Below, piece after piece: positions 55,691 to 64,000 of a stretch of DNA of 64,000 nt. The position numbers were made by a program, and so were the translations under genes. How positions within the stretch are numbered: the stretch's first letter is position 1; every line of letters begins with the position of its first letter. Source of the DNA: Nemertoderma westbladi (taxonomy: Eukaryota; Xenacoelomorpha; Nemertodermatida; Nemertodermatidae); contig JAUCBJ010007246.1 of the NCBI GenBank assembly GCA_032718475.1, positions 35,570-99,569 of the forward strand. Direction: 5' to 3'. The notes beneath the pieces are model-generated. The model did no database searches. It was not told the origin of the DNA and saw only the letters and a list, made by a program, of their open reading frames with translations.

Positions 55691-57384
55691 TTAAAAAGAT
55701 GTAACAAAGATTGATGATAGACTGATACTGATCAACTGTGCATGTTTTTGTTCTAAGGAGGCTGACAGGCGAGAGGAAACGTGGTGGAGGCACTGACCGA
55801 CCTTGATTCACATTCCTGATCGTATACCAGCAATCCACCCGATATGATGATGTGATGATATGATGGCGACTGATATATGTATTTTTGCTTGTTTTGTCGT
55901 TAAATTTACATCGTTAATGGATCATCTAATGCATTAAACTACCTTATCAAAGATTAATGGAATTTCAAACAAAATATCACCCCAGTGGTTCTGGGCGGGT
56001 TTATTTGCAGTAGTTGTTCCTCTACTAGGGAGCCTATTGCTGCTCGCTCATTTAATCATTAATCTTCGACATCCGATGAGAATAAAATGTATCCTGTGAT
56101 GGTATTCCTATCGCTGTGGAACATCAAATCACAAATGATCATTAACCGCATTAGCGGATCGTCGCAATCGGCCATCCCTAACGTTAGCTGATTGTTTAAA
56201 GGGATCAAAGTCGCTATAATTCAACGCGACATGCATCGGGACTCATAATTCATGGCAAACATTGCCAATGGATAATCCGATTGGTAATGCAAGAGATGCC
56301 AACCCAGTCCTACTTATGTTCTGATAAACGTGTTTTTATCAGAGAGTACATTGGACTACCCTCAATGAATCCCCTGTCCGCCATCTTATATTAATCTTCA
56401 TTCACAAACTTTACGCCCCCACAACTCCATACTGGTAACTCTCCTTTGAATCACAATATTCCCAAAGGCACCGTCTTCCAGTGACACATGCATTGTAGAG
56501 GTTATGCAAATTTAATCTACTTATATCTTTGATAAATAAATTCTCCGTGTGGGGGCAAGTTGACGTCATTTTTTAATAAAATTAGCCAAGACACTATACT
56601 GTTTAATTTGGATTGTCAATAGATGTCGTATATTAAGTGAGTTTGTTTAGAACACATATTTAATCTGAACATTGAAATAATATGTGTTGATTTTTACTTT
56701 TGTTCTTTTATACCAACTTATCTAAGCAAAATTTATTTGCAAATACGTGTTATTTTGTTAGTGATCACAATCACCGATTAACATCGAAAGTTAAGTTGAA
56801 TTTCATTAACCAAATCGTGATTTGTTAAGTATGCTATAAAAAGACAATAAAGCAACAAACAAGCAAACACAGCTCCCCACACTATACCCTAACAATAACT
56901 TCGCCAGCATGTATTCTGTACTGCTAACAGAACAATAGATATAATGTCAGCGTCAATTCTTTTAGGAATACTTCAAGAGTCTGTGAGTGCAATGTGAATA
57001 AGCTTGAGATTCTTTTTATTAGCCATTCTGGGGGGTGATTTATTAGGATTCATCTGAATCATCAGAGACATATTCGCAATTGTAATTCAGCGAAGCAGAC
57101 GGGTTTCCTGATAAATATAGTCGCATCGTCTTTATTCTATAAATGGAAAATCCAAGGTTTCGTCAATATATCATGTAAGGTAATGTATTTAGTGCTTTTC
57201 AACTCAATTGCAGCAGGCATTAATATGATTATAGAAAAGGTTTATGTCACGTTTAAATGAAGAAAGGAAGAAAAATTGACGCAAATGGGGGACAAGGCAG
57301 GATATTTAATATTTGTTGGTGATTGAGAAATATCATATAAATAAACTGCAGATACATACACAATTACACCTCGACATATACCAT
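55691..57384. other. Unique-looking non-coding stretch
   Basis: Less repetitive than most of the window. Contains an octamer ATGCAAAT (56506), homeodomain-type TAATCATTAATC (56053) and GATGATGTGATGATATGATG (55848). These could be regulatory, but single motifs are weak evidence. No ORF of note. Confidence 0.35.
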
Positions 57385-57422
57385 TACATATATACATACA
57401 TACATACATACGTACATACATA
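57385..57422. repeat. (CATA)n microsatellite
   Basis: About nine ACAT units with one CGTA variant. Confidence 0.9.
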
Positions 57423-57541
57423 CTTTAATGATTCAATCAAACTATTAAATTTTTTATATGGCCGATCAATCTGAAGTTATAAAGTACAATTGATAATAAA
57501 TAATGTTGGTTGCGGCACTCTCCGCTTCCCTGTGGTGTTAT

Positions 57542-57807
57542 CGCCTCCGCTTTGCAGGACATTGCTTTCGCCGTGAGGACCAGCCAGTGCATAATCTTGT
57601 ACTTTGGCAGCCTCATGGAGTGAATAAGCATGGTGGACAGCCCATGACGTTCTTGAGACGCATCTTAAAGGACACTGGCCTTAAAGATGCGGATGATCTA
57701 GCAAATGTCATGGGTGATAGGGAGTTGTGGCGGTGCAATTTTGTTGACAAGCCGGCACAGCATTCTTAAAAATGCAGCTGCAATGCAGCATGCCGATCCT
57801 AGTAGTA
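57542..57807 (+). mobile_element. Young short RTE-like LINE insertion (copy f), 10-bp TSD
   Basis: 266 bp covering the last 76 codons (RLRFAGHCFRREDQPVHNLV to KPAQHS) and the 3' end with GTA tail, matching the intact copy in amino acid sequence. It is flanked by GTGGTGTTAT at 57532-57541 and 57808-57817. A severely 5'-truncated recent insertion without function of its own. Confidence 0.95.
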
Positions 57808-57817
57808 GTGGTGTTAT

Positions 57818-58205
57818 AGCACTACTATAGATACCCCTCTACATACAGTAGTAGTGTTGTGTTGTATAAATCGTCTAAACCAACAATAATCTCTACAATA
57901 ATTCATCATTTTATTATTATTCTTTACACAATTATTCTAGAACTTGTTGTTTATTTCTTGTAGCTAAAGAAGTTGACTTCCTCTGTAATTACACCATGTC
58001 CCAGAATATAGTGTCGTAATTCAATGACACGACCCCCCCCCCCCAAAAAAAATTTTTTTTTCACAAAATTATTCAAAATATTTTTACATATTTGGAATCT
58101 TTGCATGGCCAGCTTTCCACTACCAACAAATCACTATAAGGTTGAAGAATAACTGCGTAGTAACTGGTCCAATATCGACGTAGACACTTTTTTTAAACAC
58201 TTGTA
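57818..58205. other. Non-coding stretch
   Basis: C run followed by A and T runs at 58028-58060. No gene. Confidence 0.35.
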
Positions 58206-58726
58206 TTTAGGCCCCCCTCACACGGAGCAACTTGTTTCTGCAACTTGTTTCTGAAACTTGTTGCTGGACCCCCTCACACACAGAAACTTGTTGCTGCAAC
58301 TTGTTTCAGCAACTTGTTTCCGAAACTTGTTTCTGCAACTTGTTGCTGGACCCCCTCACACACAGAAACTTGTTGCTGAAGAAAATAACAATTATTTCCA
58401 AATAAATAGCTAACATGTCCAGTCATTTGTATGTAATATCACATCACTCAAATTATCTAATATTAGCTAGTATCAAAATGGAATGTAATAAAAGTTTTTC
58501 AAAAAGTTGCTGGGAATATAACTTCCAGCAACTTGTTGCTGGACTCCCTCACACACAGAAATAAGTTGCGGAAACAAGTTGCAGAAACTTGTTGCTGGAG
58601 TCCTCACACACAGAAACAAGTTTCGGAAACAAGTTGCAGCAACAAGTTTCTGTGTGTGAGGGGGTCCAGCAACAAGTTTCAGAAACAAGTTGCAGAAACA
58701 AGTTGCTCCGTGTGAGGGGGGCCTAA
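58206..58726. mobile_element. 521-bp foldback MITE with tandem-repeat arms
   Basis: Starts TTTAGGCCCCCCTCACACGG and ends with the reverse complement. The arms (about 58206-58375 and 58510-58726) are built from repeats of CAACTTGTTTCTGAAACTTG punctuated by CCCCTCACACACAGAAAC. The ORFs on both strands are translations of this repeat, not genes. GGCC-rich ends with flanking TTA/TAA recall PIF/Harbinger-type MITEs; not certain. Confidence 0.85.
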
Positions 58727-59100
58727 AGATTGAAAGCAAAAATAAAAATTCTGGCTCACCCAGTAAATGGTCGGGAGGTGAAACTGTCTCTGTTTCAAAT
58801 TTCATGCAATCTCATTAAGACAATGTAGGTCAAATAAAGGGGCTGGTCAAATATTACCATAACTAGCTGACATAAAATGCATATCGACTAATGTTGTTTA
58901 AACCAAGTGAAAACATTGATATTTCATGTTTAAACTGTTGCAGAATATATTAATGACAAAAAATATTGAGGATATGATAGCAGTTTACATTTTTTGACCA
59001 TGATTTATGTTTAACAAATCTAGTTTTTTTTAATTACTAGCCATTTAAATTTGAAAAATGACTAACTATATTTTATAGAACAATATATTTTTTATTTTAT
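58727..59100. other. AT-rich non-coding stretch
   Basis: No ORF or recognised repeat before the TTCTAGAA cluster. Confidence 0.35.
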
Positions 59101-59666
59101 TTATGTTCTAGAATGTGCATAATAATTATATATTGTTCTAGAACTCTACAATGTTGCCATGGTAACAATGACTTATGTTATAAAAATGCGACTGCATACG
59201 GATCTGTTCCCCAAATTTTTTTTAATCATATGTAATTTATGTAAAACGGATGCATTGTATATTTATTAATCATATATGTTACATTTTTTCCAAAAAAATG
59301 TTCTAGAAAAGAAATATGTTCTAGAACAAAAATATTTATCAAAATTTATAACTAATGCGTGTTCTATAATAACATTTATAAAAAAAGGGCTAAAAAAACG
59401 TGCTAGTATAAAAAATATAAATGTGTTCTAGAACAATAATATTTATCAAATTTAATAACCAACACATTCTATAACTTTTATAAAAAAAATAGATATAACT
59501 AGCTAGTATAAAAAATAAAAACTATTCAAGAACAAAAAAAATATGTTCTAGAACAAAAATATTTATCAAGATTGATTGCTTACATGTAATTTGAAAATGT
59601 AGGTACCCATATCATATACAGTAAGTGCCAATTTTAGAAATGATTTTATATGGCATTTGAAAGGGC

Positions 59667-59775
59667 AAATAGAACCATATAGAAAGATATGGACTTGTTG
59701 AAAGGCCCCTAGTTCGAATCCCGGTCCCAGCGTTAATTATTCAACAAGTCCATATCTTTCAATATGGTTCTATTT
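59667..59775. repeat. 36-bp hairpin enclosing a tRNA-like B box
   Basis: Arms 59667-59702 and 59740-59775 pair at 35 of 36 positions (starting AAATAGAACCATAT). The 37-nt loop contains TAGTTCGAATCCCGGT, a strong B-box or T-arm match. No A box or complete tRNA cloverleaf is present. Confidence 0.85.
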
Positions 59776-60040
59776 GAATTTTACTAGTGGATGTCGGCCT
59801 TCAACATATTTAATATGAAGTAAAACGTTACGAATATTTGATTTTTAATTTTAATAAAATAGCTATCATAAAAATTAATACAAATACCAAGGCCATCGTA
59901 ATACATTGTAATAGGATGGCCTTGCTACTACTAGGTCGAACGAGCTCGGACAATCATACAAATTACTAGCTAACAAAACAAAAGCTTTTATTCCAAAATT
60001 GTAACATTACTCAACGCCGTTATTATTAACAGCGAGTTGT

Positions 60041-61385
60041 TATTTAGCACTTTACAACTTTAGAGGATATTACAGCCTGTACATTCAGTGATATATTCTT
60101 ATATTGTAATATCTTAACAGAGCGACTTTACAGTGCATCCGTTCAATGAAAGTGAACCTGAAACTTGGGATCGCCATGGTTACCATATAAACAATAGTTG
60201 GTATTTATTATTAATTGCCTGACTGCCAGGTAGGCATATTGGGGAACAGTTCCGTATGTGCCAACATTTTCGTTGTTTTTTTTCAAGAAATTTTCATGCT
60301 TTTATGTCAGGTTTTTCTCTTGATAAATGTTCTAGAACGTATATTGAGTGTTCTAGAACTTTAAAAAATGTTCTAGAACATTTTAATTATGAATTTTCGA
60401 GAAAATAAATTACTTACTCTTAAATTGTTTATGCTATTTTGCCTGCTCTATTTCTATTGACAAGAGATCTAGACCATTTATTAAATGTTCTAGAACATGT
60501 ACCAAATGTTCTAGAACATTTTTATTATCAATTTTCGAGAAAAAAAATATTCTAGAATATTTGTTCTTTCAAAAATAATTATTAAAATGATTGATTAATT
60601 AAAAAAAATTGGAATACAGAACAACTAACCATAACGATAGCATTCCAGAACATTTTTTAAAATGTTAGCTAGGGCTAGGGCTAGCTATAGATATAACTAT
60701 AGACTATAGGCTATAGCTATAGATATAACTATAGACTATAGGCTATAGCTATAGATATAAATTAATAGCTATAATTGTAAATTATTACTCGAGTACATAA
60801 AATTACTAGATACCGGTATATGTTAATTATACAAAAAAGGTGTTAAAAAAAACAAAAAATACAATTGTTTAAAAATGTTCTAGAACAAAATATTATATGT
60901 TCTAGAGCATTATTTAACAAAAAAATAATTCGAAATATCCTAGAATACTTTACACTAACATTAAAAAGTAGTAGCTAGTAAACTAAACACATTTTAGAGC
61001 AAACTGAAAATGTTGGCACATACGGAACTCTAGCCGCATATTGTATTACATATTGTATTACATGTAGCTATATTATTATCCTGGCTCCAAACGCCACCAT
61101 AAATATAAGCTAACTTATTTATAACATAATTTATGTCATTTTTACATTTATTTATACAGCAACTAATATAATTTGTGCAGTTTCTATCACTTGTACTGTA
61201 TATGTACAATCATTTCGTAATGTGAAAATTTTGGATTAAACTACATACATACTTGTTGCAAAGTACTTTACAGTGTTCTGATCCACGTGGCTTTATTTTC
61301 ACTCACTCAATCCGTTCGTTCGTGTAAGCACTCGGATCAGCACACTGTAAAGTGCTCCTTTACAAACAAGTATGTAAATAGTTAA
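60041..61385. repeat. Interspersed repeat R1, copy 2
   Basis: Same family as 21690-22312: CACTTTACAACTTTAGAGGA at the left, GGCTCCAAACGCC at 61084, and CACTGTAAAGTGCT near the right end with its terminal stem-loop. Split by a 794-bp insertion at 60242-61035. Confidence 0.8.
60242..61035. mobile_element. 794-bp hAT-like MITE with 8-bp TSD
   Basis: Inverted ends share a perfect 24-bp block (60248-60271 and 61006-61029, beginning AGTTCCGTATGTGCC). The 8-bp GCATATTG flanks it at 60234-60241 and 61036-61043. Repeat R1 copy 1 at about 21920-21945 supplies the uninterrupted counterpart. No coding capacity; the interior is AT-rich with many TTCTAGAA words. 8-bp duplications are typical of hAT elements. 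Confidence 0.9.
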
Positions 61386-61902
61386 ATAAATAACAAAACT
61401 ATCATAAGTATCCAATCTGAAATGAAAAATTGAATATTTTTTTATTGTTCTAAGACATTTAAATTTTTCAAATAAATAAATACCTTACTAAGAATGATTC
61501 AGAAAATCTTTCACTCTCAAAGTAAAATTATTATCATGTAGAAAACAATATATAATTTTTTACAAAATGTTTTAGAACAACAAATATTTGTTCTAGAACA
61601 TGATTTATTTAATGGATAGATAGTTTCAGCAAAAACTAGATAGTATGATAAATTTAGTTGGTGATGTACGCATGGTGCAGCGGCAACCACTCGCTCTTTC
61701 TAATACTCACATTTTGTATATTAAAAACTAAGTACCTGTATGTACCCGTACCGGTATGTATCCAATAGTCGAATGGATGGATATCCCATTTAATCAACAT
61801 TAAACTAACTAATTATATAGTGGACACTACGTAAAATAAGTAAACAAATCTAGATAAATTGTCTGGATAGGCGTCTACCATGTGTAAAAAAATCTAACAG
61901 AA
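61386..61902. other. Non-coding stretch upstream of the 61.9-kb ORF
   Basis: AT-rich; includes the last TTCTAGAA copies. No clear TATA or initiator could be singled out. A possible 3' splice site (TCTAACAG) lies at 61893-61900, directly before the ATG. Confidence 0.4.
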
Positions 61903-62274
61903 ATGCCGAAGACAATAAGTTTCGGAATCAATTCTCCGAGTTCCCGGGCAGTGCCGAATCTCGGGAGCAGTGGACCGACCCAACCGGAGTTCCGACCCCC
62001 GGGACAACCTTGGAGAGAGGCTTCCACTCTCACACCGCGCTACCAGACCACACCCACGGAGTTCGCCTACCCCAGAGCCGTCGATATTGCAGACAATCTT
62101 GGCTATATCGGGAGAAAGAAAGCGAACTTTATCAGACCACCCGCTATGCTAACTGAAGAGACGCAGTTTATTGAAGTCTACCCGGCGTTGACAACATGGA
62201 AGAAACTTTCCTTGATGATGTGTATGGTAGCGATAGGAGCGACTATATGTTATTTGCTGATATTTTCTCTGTAG
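61903..62274 (+). CDS. Possible tail-anchored small membrane protein, 123 aa
   Basis: ORF from ATG 61903 to TAG 62274, with an in-frame stop upstream and markedly higher GC than its surroundings. The N-terminal 60 residues are Pro/Ser/Arg-rich and probably disordered (GPTQPEFRPPGQPWREAS). Residues 61-98 are more ordered (DIADNLGYIGRKKANFIRPP). The C-terminus ends in one hydrophobic segment, LSLMMCMVAIGATICYLLIF, two residues before the stop, as in tail-anchored proteins. No family recognised. TCTAACAG just before the ATG could be a splice acceptor, so a 5' exon outside this ORF is possible. No AATAAA close downstream was identified. Confidence 0.65.
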   Translation: MPKTISFGINSPSSRAVPNLGSSGPTQPEFRPPGQPWREASTLTPRYQTTPTEFAYPRAVDIADNLGYIGRKKANFIRPPAMLTEETQFIEVYPALTTWKKLSLMMCMVAIGATICYLLIFSL

Positions 62275-62544
62275 TTTATTTACTATATTTCCCCCATAAT
62301 TGAAGTTTACAATTGATTGTCTTTACTTAGTATTATTAGCTTCTATATACTTTTGTACTAACACTTGACAGACAATGTGAAGAAAACATTTAAACTGTAT
62401 TAACTATTAACTATTAAACAGGTGGTTTGTAAGATGAAATATTTGTTTTAAGCGATGGAGAAAATGTATGAGACTCTATTCTCTTTTGGATAAGCCAGTT
62501 AATATTTTTAGTGAAATTGGAAAAAAAAATCAATCAATCAAAAA
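62275..62544. other. Probable 3' flank of the 61.9-kb ORF
   Basis: AT-rich. ATTAAA occurs near 62412, a possible weak poly-A signal. Nothing else seen. Confidence 0.35.
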
Positions 62545-63300
62545 AGTCTGAGCCTCCTCCCCCTTAATTTTATTCAATTTTTAATCATATGATGATGATA
62601 GTTCGACAAATTTTCTTACTACTTGCAGAGCCGAATTTTTAAATTTCTGTCTGAGCTATTTCGATAATACAACAAGCCGTCAAAAAATCATTTTTAGCAT
62701 ACCATCTATTTTGGCTTTATTTTTCGACTTTTGAATGTAATACAGATATTATTAGAACCGCCTTCATCTGCAGATTCTGAATCTGAAAACAGTTTTAATT
62801 TTCAACAAAAATTGCCAAATATTATTATCAAAATACTAAATACTAAGGTGAAAATTTTGAGCCGAAAATGATATAATTCTAATCTAATTCTAGCGTTCTA
62901 GAACGCCTTGCGCAGAATGAAGAAACAAGATGGAGAGTTATAAAAGCTCAACTAAATAATAATTAATATTATTTAGTAATTCAAATTTCACCTTAGTATT
63001 TTGATAATATCTTTAGCAATTTTTCGTGAAATTTAAAACGGTTTTGAGATTCGGAATCTGCAGATGAAGGCGGTTGGTTCTCTAATGATATCTAGATTAC
63101 ATTCAAAACAATAAAACCGACGGAGGCGGTGAAATAATTTAATGGCTTGTTCTATCGAAATCGCCAGAAATTGAAAAATCTGGCTCTTCCAGCAGAAAGA
63201 AAAGTTGTTGAACTATCATCATACCAAATTTCGTAGCATATGATTAACAAAACAATTTGGGGCTCCGACTTGCTAAAATTGTATTACGGGAGGGAGTATT
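62545..63300. repeat. Palindrome with arms of about 310 bp
   Basis: 62545-62860 and 62985-63300 match in inverted orientation. Shared words include GTCTGAGCC/GTCGGAGCC, ATGATGATAGTTC, GAATGTAAT, and GAACCGCCTTCATCTGCAGA with its complement. The spacer of about 125 bp includes GCGTTCTAGAACGC. Probably a foldback MITE; no coding capacity. Confidence 0.82.
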
Positions 63301-64000
63301 AAGTAATCCAAATTTAAGCAAAATGGACCATCAACAACTGAATATAACATAATTAGTATAACATAATTAATTAATAATTAATGTAATGTAACTAACTAGT
63401 GGTCTACTACTTGCTGGACTGCTGTTCCTCGGTCAGCCAGCTAACGCATTAAGGCCCTGTACATGTACAAATAGTAACAGTGATTGAAAAAAGTTTTTTT
63501 TTTAATTTTAGATTTTCTCTCATAAAGAAAGTGTTATTGTGTTAAGAAACGTCAGAAAATAAAAGAAAAAAATTTTTAAAATAACAATTGACCTCTCAAA
63601 TACAAATTTCAAATCTGAAAATTTTGACGCAAACTATAAGTTTTGACTGAAAGCTGAGAAAAGTTATAATTTATATAATAAATGATTTTTGTACTTAACA
63701 AAAATATCTGTAGTTGGAATTTAAACTTAATGTTTAAATCCTTCCAAATATGGCTTGAAAATACTAAGTTTCATCATTTTTTTCTGAAAATTTAGAAAAC
63801 TAAAATTTCAACCATACGTAGTAATGGATCACTTGAGTTTTGTTTTTTCTCTCATGTATTCAGTTTTATGGTATATAGACAAGTTAAAAGAGCAATAAAT
63901 TTATGTACTATACACGCGACTGCACCATCCTGTCATTTGTTGATGAACAACTTCTAGCACTGATATTATTCTGATCTTATGCTTCTACTGCCATTGCATT
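63301..64000. other. Non-coding stretch to the window end
   Basis: AT-rich, low-complexity in parts (63490-63600). No gene or shared repeat recognised. Confidence 0.35.

Larger units (their letters stand above)
59105..61620. repeat. Cluster of TTCTAGAA palindromes
   Basis: At least 15 copies of GTTCTAGAAC or one-base variants fall in this 2.5-kb stretch, for example near 59109, 59141, 59318, 59421, 59542, 60350, 60370, 60487, 60508, 60876 and 61591. TTCNNGAA is the core of a heat-shock-factor site, but the motif is embedded in AT-rich repetitive DNA and spans more than one element. Confidence 0.75.

Noticed and set aside
58473-58805. 110-codon minus ORF with repeated Cys/Asn/Leu/Phe pattern
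   Set aside because: Pure translation of the CAACTTGTTTCTG repeat in a foldback MITE.
59700-59740. Possible tRNA gene from the TAGTTCGAATCCCGGT match
   Set aside because: No A box, anticodon arm or acceptor stem; the flanks form an unrelated hairpin.

Overview
The window is animal genomic DNA, most likely from an invertebrate. It is AT-rich and gene-poor, with intron-containing coding sequence, canonical GT-AG splice sites and a broad mix of eukaryotic transposable elements. I cannot fix the phylum from sequence alone. Nothing points to a prokaryote or virus.

Host gene content is sparse. (1) At 48654-52794, minus strand, four exons with compatible phases form a partial gene. Its second intron carries a 26-bp minisatellite of about 59 copies, and its third intron carries a LINE fragment that itself holds a foldback MITE. 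(2) At 8248-8579, minus, a coding exon begins with ATG and ends at a consensus donor. (3) At 61903-62274, plus, a short ORF encodes a possible tail-anchored membrane protein. I recognise none of these by family.

Most of the rest is transposons. The dominant family is an RTE-like LINE (one ORF with AP endonuclease and reverse transcriptase, ending in GTA repeats). It has one near-intact copy (31701-35181), two young short copies (11353-12225, 57542-57807) and several older fragments (1193-1815, 3472-5505, 10171-10606, 15805-16165, 23883-25192, 48832-49660). Three copies have 10-bp target-site duplications.

The most striking structure is 28996-39207, a three-level nest. A MULE DNA transposon (C-rich ends, transposase on minus) is split by an L2-like LINE on plus (30401-38533). 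That LINE is split at codon 5 of its ORF2 by the intact RTE-like LINE on minus. Both host reading frames resume across the insertions.

Other regions: 0-8 kb holds a mariner-like relic invaded by a LINE, plus a large foldback element. 12.6-17.4 kb has a LINE RT relic, a C-rich repeat and a PIF/Harbinger relic. 18.4-23.8 kb has two inverted Penelope-like copies, one keeping remnants of RT and GIY-YIG domains. 25-28 kb has inverted tandem repeats. 41-47.5 kb has a CR1/jockey-type LINE relic interrupted by a hAT-like element and entangled with long inverted repeats. 54-55.7 kb has a 160-bp tandem array and a tRNA-derived SINE. 58-61.4 kb has foldback and hAT-like MITEs and a cluster of TTCTAGAA palindromes. 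62.5-63.3 kb is another long palindrome.

The host exons do not form a pathway that I can see. The interactions visible here are between mobile elements: insertion into one another, and probable dependence of non-autonomous elements on enzymes encoded elsewhere.
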